Positions 24,046 through 37,430 of a stretch of 64,000 nt of DNA are shown here, in pieces. This DNA comes from Sympetrum striolatum (lineage: Eukaryota; Arthropoda; Insecta; Odonata; Libellulidae), in assembly GCA_947579665.1 (NCBI GenBank), contig OX388345.1, positions 33,881,849 to 33,945,848 on the forward strand, read 5' to 3'. Position 1 is the stretch's first letter, and each line of letters starts with the position of its first letter. The notes beneath the pieces were generated by a model. It was not told the DNA's origin. It did not search any database and saw nothing but the letters and a program-made list of their open reading frames with translations. Position numbers and translations under genes: made by a program.

Positions 24046-24359
24046 TCTTAACTCTGTTAAACGGGTGCGTTATATGAATATGTCACCTCGCTTTGTATCA
24101 CTTCTGTTTAGCTTTCGGTTTCTAGGCCCAGTTTCCTTTGTGTGAAACTTAACTCGAACATATTTTCTTATTTTACTGTTTCGACGACTTTTTATTTCAG
24201 TAAAATTAAATAAATCTCCTTAAATATAAGTTGAGAATTACACTCACTATATGGAATTAGGTATTTGTTGGAATTGTTTATATTGCTGAGAGTAAAAAGC
24301 TGGTGGGTATTATTTTCTTTGATATCGAAAGAGTCCCTCACTAATGTAAAAATTTAAAC
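24046..24359. other. AT-rich DNA, nothing supported
   Basis: No gene or repeat recognised. Confidence 0.5.
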
Positions 24360-25035
24360 TAACAGGTATTTATGAAAAAAATGATTGACTGGGTCAAGGA
24401 TTTTCACCACAAGGGGGACAGCAAGTTGTTCTTGGCGTTAGTTCAAAGAATAAAATTATCTCTGGTGTACCTCAGGGCATCATCATTGGTCCCCTTTTTT
24501 CTTGATAGATATCAACGACTGAATCAAAGATATAGATAGTAACGTGAGGGAATTTGTGGAGTACACAAAAATATATAGATAAATACCAAAGGAGGAAAGC
24601 CATATTTACAGGTAACATTAAAACGATTTAGTTTTCAGAGCTAGAGAGAGAGACTAGAGCTTAATTTAAATACATACACCGTAGTCAATTTCTTCGCAAG
24701 GAAACAGTTGCGTTAGAATTGTCCTTACAATATTTATTGGAGAAATATATGTTAACTATTCAGTTCAATAACTCGGAAACACTCTTACAAAAAGCTTAAC
24801 TGCAGCACCCATATCCAAGAAATCTCCAGTGAAGCAATTCAAAAGCTCGACTTAATGAAAAGTGCTGTCCGAAGATACGATGAAAAGGTGAGAAAATTGT
24901 GTTTTTTTAAACTTGATGAGGTCCCATTTTGAATACATAAAATATGCAAGTATATGGAATCCGACGAAATAAACGTGTACCCGCGAACTCGAAATGTGCA
25001 GCGCAAGGCGATACGAACCTATTTAACTAATTTTG
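24360..25035 (+). pseudogene. Non-LTR retrotransposon RT remnant, plus strand
   Basis: A decayed Jockey/CR1-like reverse transcriptase. One frame reads GQQVVLGVSSKNKIISGVPQ, then GIIIGPLFF and, after a frameshift, IDIND: this is RT block 4 (SGVPQGSxLGPLLF...IND). Weak sequence follows, then IQEISSEAIQKL and a final block ending near CSAQGDTN/RNVQRKAIRT, equivalent to the C-terminal QRRAAR motif. The YADD motif is not recognisable. Several frameshifts and stops break it. It lies opposite in strand to the remnants at 20345 and 33046. Confidence 0.8.
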
Positions 25036-26271
25036 TAGCTTGTTAAATAGAAAATGAGTAATTACACATATCTTTATTAATTCCATCGGTCATATCGTCA
25101 CCGCAATCGACGTCATCTTCGTTTTTACTCTGCTGTCGTTTGATTAATTCTAATTCAACTCCATATTCTTGATCTTGAATTGAACCTCCTTAAGATTAGT
25201 GAATGGCCCAGAAACCTTTTGATAAATTACACGTCCGCTTTATCCTCGTGAGGGATTACTCTCCTTGCACTAGTAGCAGTATTTTAAAGAGGATTACTTT
25301 GAACTACTATTCAATGTGATCCATTGGCTACGTTCCGTGAAACTTGTTTTTTTTTTCTGTGACAATTGCATACATTCGGAAGTAGACTAAATGTGATACA
25401 GCTTTTGCATCATTTTCCTTTCTTTAGTGGCATCTTTTCGTGAGCCTAATTATGCGTTAATTAACCTGAAATGTCACGCTTCTGACTTGTTAAATCTTCA
25501 ATGGTCAGTATCGATTACTAAAGGCACGGAAAGGTTTTGTGTGAATTTAAAAATTAAAACTTTACAATATGAAATTATTTCTTTGCGTTCTAAGGAATCG
25601 TCCTTTCAGTATATTTTACAGACCATATTTTACGAAACGGGTATATCTTACGACTCCTATACCTTAAATATAATGTCTTTTGTTTGTCTTTAGTTAATTG
25701 ATGTGAATAATGCATCTTTCATTTACATTTGTAAATCTCTCATATAGCTGTAACGATATGAAAGTTAATGAAGCGAGTGATGCTGAATAATGACATTCAT
25801 TAGGTATCTCTTAAGTGAATGGTATAAAAATATTCATCTCCCTGCTCCCTGCTGGTCATTTTCCAGTGATGCAGTTCTGTTTTTGTAAGTTAACTAAAGA
25901 GAAATCTTCCTCAATTCTCTTTCCTGGTTGACTCCATTTCTTTTCTAGGGCTTTAGAAGGTTTTGATGTAGGGTTTGCTGTTCAAACCAACCTCCAGGCG
26001 GGCTACTGCACAGTCATTGTTTTACTGAAATTTATTAATTTAAGCTATTAATGTACCTAATGTAAAATTTTGTTAATTCGACGTCCATTTTGTGTAGTAG
26101 AAGTACCAAATTCCTACCTAAACAGTCTTCACATAAGTTTCTTAATACAATCGTAAAGCAAGGATAAAACAGGATAGAAGCTGATTGTTCAGCTGAGAGA
26201 CTACACATCGCCAAAAAGAAAGCGCAACTGAAGTAGATGATTCCATAGCGTTGAGCTGGACCTCACAGCAC
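25036..26271. other. AT-rich DNA, nothing supported
   Basis: The 88-codon frame at 25427-25693 has no recognisable domain or splice context. Confidence 0.5.
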
Positions 26272-26645
26272 TTTTGGCCAAACATAGTGTCCACCATTTT
26301 GTTGCTTTAAATGAGCAAATATTCATATTTGAGCTCAGACACGTCAATGAATCAAAAGGTAAAGATTACTACATGGTTGTTTTTCAATATTTTCTTTCAA
26401 AGGCCTCTGTAAATCGACGACATTGAATGTTTCTCCGAAAAATTCGACACTTATTTTCTATAAAAACTCTCATTTAGATGCCCTGTATCTTTATGATGCC
26501 TGAATATCTTATAAAATGAAAAACGGAAACATAAAATTCAATCTTTTCGTAGTAGCTATGTTAAGTTTAAAGTCCTATACTCGAAGAACCAATTTTGTCC
26601 CAACGTCCAGCTTTTTTCGATTCCAGCCCACTGTGCTACGTTCGG
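26272..26645 (+). repeat. Dispersed repeat R1, copy 2
   Basis: Same orientation as 21808-22172, with shared phrases ATTGAATGTTTCTCCG, AACATAAAATTC and TTTTTTCGATTCCAGCCCAC. About 4.1 kb separates the two copies; the sequence between them is not duplicated. Confidence 0.75.
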
Positions 26646-29600
26646 AAAATATAGAATTATTCATGTTTTTGATGTAATTTATCTTAAATTCAGTGAAGTT
26701 GTTTCCTGAAATTTCAGACAGAGCCAAGTTTGTTGAACCATATCATAGAGCTAGTACTTCTCGAAAATTGTGTTAACACACTCTCTTTCTATAAATCTCC
26801 GTATAGCCTTAACACAAATCTATTCAAATTTTAACTAACAAAGTGAATTATCAAAAATCAGTGAAATTCAAACATCTCGCATTTATTCTTCCCTATCTGA
26901 TATCTGGCTAGGTATATGTACTTTTATGATGACAACGATAACACTCCACTTTATTGTTCAAAATGCATGCTTTAGATCAATGCTATTTATTTCATGCATC
27001 TGTTTTGGGTCGTTTCAATACTTGCGGTTTTTCAATGTTAATAAAAATCATGAAACGAATACGTTTAACCCTCCCCTCTGTCCGTAATCAAACGTTGCTC
27101 TGACTACATCGAATTTATGCGATGATATGGTGAGTGAAATGTGGATCACCAGCCAATTCATTAAATCAACGCGCCAATCTCACGGAATTTACGATCATGA
27201 GTTCCTGTCGCTCATAACACTTTTATGGTAATAATATTTATGTTTGCGGAAAAGAAATTAAGGTCATGGGGATCGAAACTGCGCGAGTACTTAATCAGTA
27301 GCTTAGGTTTATATTGTGTATGTTAGCGTATGGTTTGTAATCACGAAGTATGTGCATATGCAAAGAGAAATTGAAGAGTAAATATCTTACATTTTCGTTA
27401 ATTATATCATTCCTGGAGAAGAATCAGAGAACCTATTATCTCTGATAGTTATCCGAAGGAAAATATTTTTTATATTAGAAGTCTGTTTTCCCAAAGGAAA
27501 TTCTGCTGAGCATAAAATAAAATGAACGAACATTAGATTTTTTTATTCGGTTTAATGAAATATGGATACATATCCTGTACTGAAATCGAGGATATTTTCC
27601 TGAGTACAATGATGAAAATAAACTAGGAAAATCTTCATTCAGAAGGATATCCTAAAATAGTATAAACATTGATTTGACGAAATAAAGTTTAAATCGTTAG
27701 ATTCCTTTCGAATAACCTAAAAATAATATCTTTTAACAACAAAAGAAACCAGTTAACGACCTATGAATTAGCTAAAACGTTTACACTATTACTTCTGCAA
27801 TTATTAATATTTTACGTGACTAAAAAACTTTGAGATATAAAACTTAAAAACTCATTCAGTAATGTTCAAAATTGTATGTTTCAAGCAGTCTCCCTGTAAA
27901 GAATTTTTTCAATTTTTTTCGCTAAATATAATTTGATGTCATTCGGAATAACGTCGGCGATATTGACTTTAATTACGCTTGAACGGATTAAAGATTATCT
28001 GCAGATATAGCACATTCAAGGTCCTTTCATTAAAAAAAATTTCGTTGCTACTGTTTCAAAATTTGGTTCGGAGAGGGTTAACGGTTCTGAGGCTCATAAT
28101 CAATAAAAGGCTGAACACCATAATCAACAAACATTGCTGAACTTAGACTATAGGTGATGCTTCCGAAAGCTTTATTTTGTCTGCAAGTATTTATTTCGAC
28201 TCATTTACTGATATCTTACCACATTTCAAAGAAACAAGTGGAGTAGACGTAGCCTAAAGAGCCAGATCGCGGTACGTAACTGCTTATTGATTTCCGGCTA
28301 CAAAACACGTAAACACGTGCTCGGATGGCCACAAACACACTGCGTAAATAAGAAAAAAGATAATCCTTTCGGGTTTAAAGGGGAGATAGGGGAGAGGGAA
28401 CGGGAGACAAATCTGCCATTTCATGAAAAATTCGGTTGCGATAGCTACGGATACCAATCTTGCATGGAAAGGGGACGAAAGTAATAAGGGAAAAAAAGAG
28501 ATTTGAGGGGAAGGCAGGGCAAAGGGGGGGGGGCGATAAAATTTGGATAGGGAATTAATAAGGGATTTAAAGAGAAAAAGAAGGGAAGGAGATTTGGAAA
28601 ACTGATTTCGAAAAAAAAGAAACTGCTGACAAAGCAAGCGTCGAAAACATTGCTGTGGACGTGTATATTTACGACAAAACAGAAGGATTTCCTTCGGCAG
28701 CAGATGGCAAAGATGAAAGGGTAGATTAGATTAAGGTCCCGGTTTCGTTTTTTTTTTACGGTAAGATATGATGAATGGGTGACCCTCCGTAGGGATTCAA
28801 AGGCGAAAGAAAATGGAATTTTTCGAATTAAAGAGAGTAAAGGGCAGGAAAATGTGGCAGATTTTCGGAAACTCCCTTTGATTGAAAAAATAATCGATTA
28901 TCAATCGATCATGTTGAGATAAGGAATATTTTAATTGTTATGTTGGAACGCGAATCCTCATATCTTAATTTTTTTAAGTTAAGATTTTTATAATTATTAA
29001 GAAGGGGTTCAAATCCTCTTTAACATGCAACAGCTTCGGATGCAGACAAAATTGATCGGCCCAAAATCATTATTTAAGTCTTTGCTTTTGCTCCAAAATA
29101 GATTTGTTTCTGTATGCTTGTGTATGTGAACTACACAGGTAAAAGACAGGACGATATGTCTGTGGATTGTAAAACATACATGTATTATATGAATGAAAAC
29201 TTATTCCTTTCAGGGTACCATTTTGGGAGGAGTAATAATAATAATAATTTCATAAATCACATAGGTACATACTCGTACATCCTTGACAGGTAACGAGTAA
29301 GATGAAAATCTATATACAACTAACACAAAGCAATCCTCATTTTTACTAGTATTTTTCATTGATACACCCATATAAGTAACAAATATTAAATGATTAATTA
29401 AGAGATTAGTCACTGAATATTATTTCCACATGTAGTTGAATTTTATTTTGTACTTCTTAAATATTAAAATGGAAAATATATTTTACACGTGCATAAGGGC
29501 GGATGAATATAAATGTCTTTAGAAAATGCATCATCTCCGAGTTCATTTAGTAAATTTAATCAATTTTTTATCTACTTTCTTCTTACAATTTCCACTTTAT

Positions 29601-31945
29601 GTAGCATGTCTATTTCTCTTGCTAATACGAAGCAAGTCATGACGAAAGGTATTTTACTTTTTCTGTCTCAAAAATCGTTTTTTTATACGTGAACGTATGC
29701 TGTGTGCATACTGTTCGCGAAGTCCTATTATGAATCGATGGGAGAAGGAGTAATTTTGGAAAGCCATGATATAAAAGGAAGCATATTTTTAATTTCCTCA
29801 GCAAGTTTAAAGTCCTATTAGCTCGAAATAGCAACTTCGGGGTTTGGATTAAGACTTTGAATTTGAAAGATAACTAAGAATTTACCGCATGGTAACCCCA
29901 TCTTCTTCCGACTTCACTACCTCTCGGAACTACAGCGATTTCCTTCCTCTGCCCTCACGTCACGAAGCACGTGGACTCCGAGTGAATGAGTTGTGATTCC
30001 TCGTTTCCCGTGGAACTTCCGCAATCAGGTAAACATTTCCTCCTTTCTCTTTGCATTTACCAATCAGTTTTGGGTTTCCCGACGCTTATTCTGCCAGTGA
30101 AATCCACATTTTACACATTCAACCAACTTTTCCGTACATTTTACAAGAATGATAATTTGATACCATTATGATTCCGTTTGAAAAACCCCAATACTTCATA
30201 TCTATCTTTCGATTTTATTCCCTGCATACAATGATGAATGGCTCTTAGAAAAAATGTTATCTTGTATGTCAAATTATTGCTCATGCTTGAAAATTTTTCA
30301 TGTTCATAAGTAAATCGTGGATTCCATTTCTCGCTATTTATATATTTAAAATGGTGTTTATAAACCTTATTGGTTTGCGTTTGCTTAAGGTTCGATTTAT
30401 TAGAAAAATTCAGATGTGTTATACCTTCCTTTAAATGAATCTGAATATCTTACTGTATCTGATCGATTAGTATAAAAATATAATTCTTGTACCTGTGCAT
30501 TAAATTTAAAATTTTAAGAGATTCCGCTCTCTTCATCCCTTGAGAACTTTTTTTGCGAAATATGTATTGTTAATAGCAACCTTAAGAAGTGCAGCCATGG
30601 GGAACACTTACATCCACTAGCTGGAATTTTCAAATGATTTTTTATTGGCAAACTACAACTCTTTGGAGCTCTTAAAACTCTAATGTGAAGAAGTACTCCT
30701 CTCCTGCAACAATAATCATATGATTACTATGTAAAGAGTAAGTACCTTTCAGTTATTATGTCTCATTAAAATGATCCACACCTAAAACGTTTGCGATGCT
30801 GTTGTGCAAGTAGCTCAAGTTTCCAGAGTTGTAATTCAAAATTCAGTACATGTTGACAAAAAATGTGAGATCGCTTCAATCTCCATCTTCAAAACCACAG
30901 AGATTCAATTCTGCTAAGGATATTTAACCTAAATTGTATCTCTTAGAGATTTATGATTATTTTCTCATACTATTTATAGTAAAAGTAATTTTATTAATCA
31001 CATAGGCTCATAAATTATGCCCATTTGACAAGTCAGATAAATATCCGCTCACTTTGGGGGAAGCTATTCATTACATTTAAAGGAGGAACTTTTCTTAAAT
31101 GAATTGGAGCATATGAGTAAAATACCTCATGGATATTCAGATGTGTTGAACATATGGTATAAAGCAAACTTCCTGACTTTACTATTTCAAACTACCAAAC
31201 AGAACTTTTCTTCTTTTCAAAGTTTATAAATTTTTGTTTTTGGTTTTCCAGAAATTTGCAAATTTGATACCCAATCTATTCCAAAGTTAAAAATAGAAAT
31301 GTATTCACACAACTAAGGAAAGTCTAATTGACGAATGAGAAGCCTAAATAATGACACTGATTTAAAAGATGACATTTGCTCAAAAAAGGCAGTATACCGT
31401 ATGGTAACATGCCTTACTATTCTTTCTGAGTTCTTCTACTATACAAAAGTTTTTAAAATCGTGTCTTTGGATAAATAGCATGAGTTTCAGAATATTTTCA
31501 AAATGATATTTTAGAATGCGTGAGACGCTTCTTTTTTGTTAATCAATGAGCATGTAAAAGAGAGAAATCACAATTTGTGAAATTTTAGCTATCATAAGGC
31601 AAGGAATTGATTGTTTTAAATTTAACATCCTTGCTCTCAACTTGCTTAGATGCTTCAATCAGGCAATGTCTGCATGAACTTCACTAAGCTCTGGTTATTT
31701 CTTTTAAATGTATCTCAATTAAGATGCTATTGTCTCATACTTCAATATCTGGAGTGAATGGTAATGTTTCTTAGAAGTTCCATTCTCCAATCAAAATAAT
31801 TTCTGTCCTTCTACTAACTTTGCAGTATGATGAATTTCAAGAGAGGAAATGGTTTATGAGACTGAATATCTGAAACTTATATACCTTCTTATCCGAGATC
31901 CACATTTAGCTCTGTAAATGAGAACTAATGGAGAATCAGTCTTGA
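26646..31945. other. Gene-free region with possible regulatory patches
   Basis: No gene was recognised in 5.3 kb. Patches of interest: 27060-27250, a unique stretch with CCAATTCATTAAATCAACGC and TTTTATGGTAATAA that resembles conserved enhancer sequence; 28350-28620, purine-rich on the plus strand with a run of nine or more G near 28525; and 29890-30028, CpG-containing sequence ending in a donor-like CAG|GTAAAC at 30029. None is sufficient for a gene call. Confidence 0.45.
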
Positions 31946-31949
31946 TTCA

Positions 31950-32215
31950 ATTGCTTCATCATCATCATCTGGTGTTTTGCCTGTTAGCAGGTGCCAGACA
32001 CCATGACTGTCTCCATTTTGCCCTATCTCAGGCCTCTCCTTTGGTCTCCTTGTGTCCTCCTCTCTTCACCTCATCTACTAATTTCAGCTTTCTCCTTCCT
32101 CTTCTCTTTTCCCATTCCACTGTACCTTCAAGTGTCATAATTAAAACCTTTCCCTCTTGCAGTATGATCATCCTAGTAACCATTCCTCTTTTGTATTGTG
32201 CAGAGTAATGTCCAT
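31950..32215 (-). pseudogene. LINE 3' end (C-terminal coding fragment and tail)
   Basis: On the minus strand a frame reads LEGTVEWEKRRGRRKLKLVD and ends with a DRAKWRQ motif after one stop. This matches the C-terminal end seen in many animal LINEs (EGxVxGxRxRGRRxxxxxDxxK ... DRxxWR). The sequence continues into CTGCTAACAGGCAAAACACC and a short GATGATGATGAT tail, the usual layout of a LINE 3' terminus. RT and endonuclease domains are missing, so this is a strongly 5'-truncated insertion. Confidence 0.75.
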
Positions 32216-32235
32216 TCCTCCCTCACTTTTCTAAG

Positions 32236-32324
32236 TACACTCCTGGCCAAAATTAAGGGCACCTGGCAGCACCTCCATAGCGATCCTTACGGCCGGTGCT
32301 GCATTAATTTTGGCCAGGAATGTA
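32236..32324. mobile_element. 89-bp Tc1/mariner-like MITE
   Basis: TA|CACTCCTGGCCAAAATTAA on the left and TTAATTTTGGCCAGGAATG|TA on the right form an inverted pair, followed inward by GGCAGCACC against GGTGCTGC. The TA duplication and the CTGGCCAAAATTAA terminus resemble Tc1/mariner ends. Only about 25 bases lie between the arms, making it essentially a pair of termini. Confidence 0.8.
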
Positions 32325-33045
32325 CATATTTACTTTAATATTTATATTTTCCTTTCTTATTTATATGTGTAATTATGGTGATACTGCTTTGTTTTCTTCA
32401 TTTATTTATCTTTTACATGAATGAAAGCACCAAGTTTCTTTACTTTTCCGCTGATTTACCATACTTTTGACTTCTGCCTATGGGAGGATGTTGAGATTGA
32501 GTTCTTACAATAAATTCTGATAATAAAAATTCCTAGTCTCCTAACAGAAACATTTTAACACTTTTTCAAAGAAAAATCTTTTGTGTTATTTAAAAGTTTA
32601 TCATTGATTAAAGTAACCCTTAAGTACAGTTTTCTGGGTTTTCAACACTCGATGAGATTTATGATTTCAGTTACTGTAAATTCTTCTACATTCTACAATC
32701 CATCTTATAGCGGCTGTATTTCTGATAATTAGATTTTATTGAATTTGATGGTTCATCGTTTTATTTTGAATAAAGTAATTTTTTGCAACTGTTGGTGATA
32801 GATTTACACATACATTTCTGAATGGTAAGTTCAGAAAAACTTAGTTATGCCTCATGTATTAATACAAATATTTATTGCAATAGTTGTCATAACAAAATAT
32901 GAGCTTATATGAATATAAATGTGTCACATTTTTATAAGCTCAGCAATATATTAAGAAAATAAACCGATTACATTCGAATTTCTGATTTATTTAGAATATT
33001 AAGATTCATTTTCATACTCTGTAGTGTTTGACTTCCATCATGCTT
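32325..33045. other. AT-rich DNA, nothing supported
   Basis: No exon, RNA or repeat recognised. Confidence 0.5.
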
Positions 33046-34945
33046 TATTACATTTACGTTTACATTTAAATCCTGCAATCCGCCAGTGGCGTGGCAGGCA
33101 GTTCTCTAATACTTCGTGGGAAAAACGACCAATAGTAACTATCTGTCCTGGAAACTAATTCCCTGTAAGTCTTTTTTGTTTTCTCCCGAAGGTCGCGAAA
33201 GTTTATAACTAGGATAAAAATACCAGCTATCTCCTCCCCGAAATCGGTAGTAATAAATGTATCAAAAAGCTTCCGTCGATACTCAAGTCTTCTATCACTA
33301 AGAGAGTTCCATTCACGGGATTCTATCATAGCCGAAACACGGCTGTCAAATCTGAAATTTCCCTTGACGAACCTTGCTGCTCTACGTTGAACCATCTCAA
33401 GATCGGAAATTAATCCCAAATCGCACAGCAATACTCAAGTAGTGGTCGAATCAGGGAAAAGTACGCTACTTCTTACACTCTCGATGAACATCCCCTCAGA
33501 ATTCTACTGGATAACCTTTGAATCCCATTCACCTTTCCTATTACACTTGGAATATGGTCTTTGAAGGAAAAATTACTTCTGAGCGTAATTCTTAGGTATT
33601 TATGATGCATCACGAACTCCAATGGATTTCCTGAAATACTATAAGGTACGCAGGTAACGTTGGTGGACCGCGTGAGAGTCATAGCAACACACTTCTTTAC
33701 ATTCAGCTCGAGCTGTCAATCACTACACCAATCCGAAATAATATTCAGATCGTTCTGCAAACAACCAGTGACATCAGAGTATAAATTAGGAACAAAATTG
33801 GTCCTTATACACTTCTCTGCGGAACAACGGATGTGACGCAAACCTCATCAGATAAAATTCCATCCAACGCATCTCTGATCTGATACTTTACTTTATCCAT
33901 TCAACAACTTTTTCGTTAATCCCGCATGCCATCAACTTATGAATTAATATTATATGCGATACTCGAGCGAAAGCTTTTCTGAATTCTAGACATGGCGTCT
34001 GCTCTTACTGGGTATCACATGATCTACCTTTACGGAAACCGTGTTGACAATAACTAATTGCCACCTTATCACATAGGAAACACATTATTGGACTCGCTAT
34101 GATGTATTCGATAGAACTACAAAAAAATGACGTAAAGGATGGACGGTGGTTGGACGGTAATTTTCCGGTTTCGAGGAATGTCCTTTCTTAGGAATCGGAG
34201 TGATATGCGCTCTTCTCCACGACATTGGTACAAAGTCTTCGTCCAAGGTTTTCTTAAGGAATACAAAAAGAAGGGAAGCAAAATCTCATTCGCCAGTTTT
34301 TGATTGACGAGTGATAATATACCTTCTGCTCCTGGCGCTTTCGTCTTGTCTAATTGTCGCAACAACTTTCCTATTCCATCCACCGACAACTCGATTGGTT
34401 CCATCTCCGAATCAACACGGATAGAAAATTCGTTCGTGCGTCCATCGTCTAAAGTAAAGCTTTCCTGGTAGTGTAGATTCATTAGATTCGCTTTTCCTAC
34501 CAATTCAGTAATCCTTAAACCCACGTCATTAACAAGGCTGGTTACTGAAAACTGACCTCGATATTCTCGGACATATGACTAAAATTCTTTGTGGTCGCCT
34601 CCTAAAGACTTTAAAAGGGTTCTAAATCTATATTCTGAAATTCATTCTGCGATTCATCCTTAAGTATTCTTTGCACCTCCGCATATTTTTGCCGCTCAAG
34701 ATCAAAGTCTACTCCGATTTTCTCTAGTTTCTTCATCCGCGCATGTAAAATATTTGCTTCCAATGCAACGCTCGCAACTTCGTTTTCAGCCAACGCGGAT
34801 CTTTACGCTCCCTAACGGTTTTAATTGGGACAAATCTAGCTAAACCTTCACTTAATACTCGGAAATAATAATTATTAATAATTTTCTCGCAATAAGTATA
34901 TATGAATTGTTTAGGATCAGCTGTGATATAAATGGGTTGCACAAA
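33046..34945 (-). pseudogene. Jockey/CR1-like LINE, RT region nearly complete but broken
   Basis: Read 5' to 3' on the minus strand: the linker before RT (FVPIKTVRERKDPRWLKTKL) near 34800; KANLMNLHYQESF and LLRQLDKTKAPGAEGILS near 34450-34330 (RT block 1); a decayed FRKAF region and KLMACGIN near 33950; a broken SVVPQRSV...GPILF near 33800; NPLEF...KYLRITLRSNFSFKDHI near 33600; and DLEMVQRRAARFVKGNF...SFFPRSIRELPATPL near 33380-33080. The domains are in the correct order, but at least four frameshifts or stops separate them. The 3' end runs into repeats of TTTACATTTA (plus strand) near 33050, probably the tail. The apurinic endonuclease is absent, so it is 5'-truncated. Confidence 0.9.
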
Positions 34946-37357
34946 AATAAACTTGTGTGTTTGTCAATAAGCAAAAATAAATTGTTTTGATATGTTGAGT
35001 GACTCAAAGCAAGCTTTCATATTTTCATTTCCTTTGAGACTTTTCTTAGAACTCTCCCTATATAATTATAAGGAAAAATGCTCAATAATATAACCTCTCT
35101 TAAAAATTCTGGTATAGCAATGATTCACATGGGTATCTCACATTTCTATAGTATTTGCACTCAGCCATTTCCATAGTTTAGCCTTTATTTTATTTCTTAC
35201 AACTGTGCATCTTGCTTTTACCACGTGCAAAGCATGACATACTTTGGTATTATTCTTGTTGCATTTAGTTAGACTTGAGGATTAGGTTAAAGGTCAACCT
35301 TCATCTTGTATAAAAATTTTTAAGTAATTAGATGTATAGTTGTTGACATTCACTGTATTTCTTTGGTTTGTGAATATCATTTTCCCAATTTATATATATT
35401 TTAACAAAAATGAATCTTATACACACCAAATTGTCCAGTTGTTTTCAGGCTCAATTTTAGCTAATTCAATCAAGAGAACTTACTGTAACCTTGATATGCA
35501 ACCCTCGATACATATTTGAAATTAATAGTTGCATATACACGAGGATATAGAATGTATCATTTTCTCCAAGACTATTACCTGGAACCATTATCACTATTCA
35601 TTTAATGAATTAGTCTGTTCAGCTTCGAAAGTTTTCTGTCATTTTTCCATTATTCGGTATTCCCATACCTTATTTCAATCAATCAATTTCACAAAAATGT
35701 GAAATATTTCAGAAAAGACACAATAACCCGGAATTGATCGTGATAATGGTTCCAGTTGAAGAATTGGTTGGTTGCATGTAAACGAATTGCGTACAAGTCA
35801 ATTTAGCTTTAAAAATATTATGCATGCGAAGAGTTTTACTGCTAACTATCGAGCGGATGCTTTGGAGGATAAAGTAAACCAATGATTTTAAACTAAATTT
35901 GGCAGATATGATACTAAATTTTACCTTGTGATTTTGTGAGTATCCCTTCATTATGAGTTTGAGTCCAGCTACGTTTTGGTATTGCATTTCGACATTTTTA
36001 ATTGCATATAAATCGAATATTATACATTGCATTTATCAGTACTATTTATTGGTTCCAACTGAATACACCGGGAGCATATTCTATAACTTTATAGTTCCTT
36101 AAAATAATAATTAATAATTTTCATTCGAAGAACAGGCAAACCTCTCTTTAGAGTTAGATGATGATATATCTAATTATATTTTACAAATAAATTTGTATAT
36201 GTGCGAATCCTTTAATGGAAAACTATTCCTACGAAATTCAATAGGCATAAAAAAACATTACCCAAAATATTAAACCAATAATCGAAAAAAAGATATGTAC
36301 GTCTTTTCAAATTTGGTATGAACAAAGAACGCCTTATCGTGTAATATTAAGGGGAGCACTTCATCGAGAGCTAAAGAGAACTGTTATCAATGGCTCAGTA
36401 TTGGAGAAATAAGCTAGGTATGTGACCTTTTTTCCTATAACTGAGTCTCGGATGTTGAGCTCATCACTTGGGGAATTTTTGCGCCGAAGAAGTTTGGTGA
36501 ACAGCGTGATAGGAATCTTTTGTCATCCCTAGTAAATTTCGAAGGGCGCCCATCGGAGTGGACGAAACCGAAGAGCACTGGCGCATTTGACTGAGCTAAG
36601 TTCTGTTCTAGTTTCTTTTAAATACTTCTTCCTTTTTCTGCCTTTCAGCGTCGGGGCCTTTTAAATACATTGGAATTTATACCTACAAACGTACCCTCTA
36701 GTGGCGAAACGAAAAAACTTCCATTAGTCAACGTCGAGCATTTGACGCGCGAGGACTTATTCAGTTAGGACAACACAGGATTTCTAGCCTCTATTAGTTT
36801 GTAAGTATTTGTTTTAAAATTTTGGAGTCAAATATTGAATAAACGATATTAAGGTTGTTCTATCTTGTGTCAACTTAGTTGAAATTTGATATACTTGAGT
36901 AGATCTTGTGAAATGAATTCTTGGTTATGAAATTACGTGATATCATCCATGATTTCTTTCAATATTCTTGATGATTTGCATTTTTAACAATTACAACCCA
37001 CATGGATGTATATGCAGTCAATAAGGCGATATCACCTCACGCTAACCCTTCTTTTCTGTGTTGCCACATTTACCCTACTCTTAAACTACGAGCAATGAAT
37101 CTCATAGAATATATACACGATTATCAATAATTTGCTTAGAATATTTAAATAACCGCGCTTCTGCTTTAATAATGGTTCCAAATATGAAAATTCCATACAC
37201 AAAAAGAATTGGCAGCCGATGTATTTGAACTGTTTTCTTGTTCATTATTCAGTTGATCGGATAGCCTTTGCAAAGAATTGTTCCATCTCAACATTTATCT
37301 AAATGCTTATCATTGTTATCCCATTCGAGAACTTATTTTTTTGCTTTCTTCCCTCAG
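34946..37357. other. AT-rich DNA with a CpG-richer patch
   Basis: No gene recognised. At 36430-36790 CG dinucleotides are more frequent and an acceptor-like CTTTTTCTGCCTTTCAG occurs near 36630-36650. This could be an upstream exon or promoter for the exon at 37358, but no complete exon can be delimited. Confidence 0.4.
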
Positions 37358-37430
37358 GTGATGTCAGACGTTCGTGGTGATGGCACCAGTTCGAAGGATG
37401 GTTGTGGTCACCTTCATTGCGAATCCAATG
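37358..37430 (+). CDS. Candidate internal coding exon, 73 bp
   Basis: A pyrimidine tract ending TTTCTTCCCTCAG lies immediately upstream, and the exon ends AATG|GTAAGC, a strong donor. Between them one frame is open, reading VMSDVRGDGTSSKDGC and then GHLHCESN, with 24 codons plus one base. Composition is richer in G and C than the flanks, which are AT-rich with TAA/TAT. The peptide contains His and Cys residues (CGHLHC) but no zinc finger can be claimed. No further exon of the gene was found in the window with confidence, and the product is not recognised. The 73-bp length means it changes phase. A chance exon-like sequence remains possible. Confidence 0.45.
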
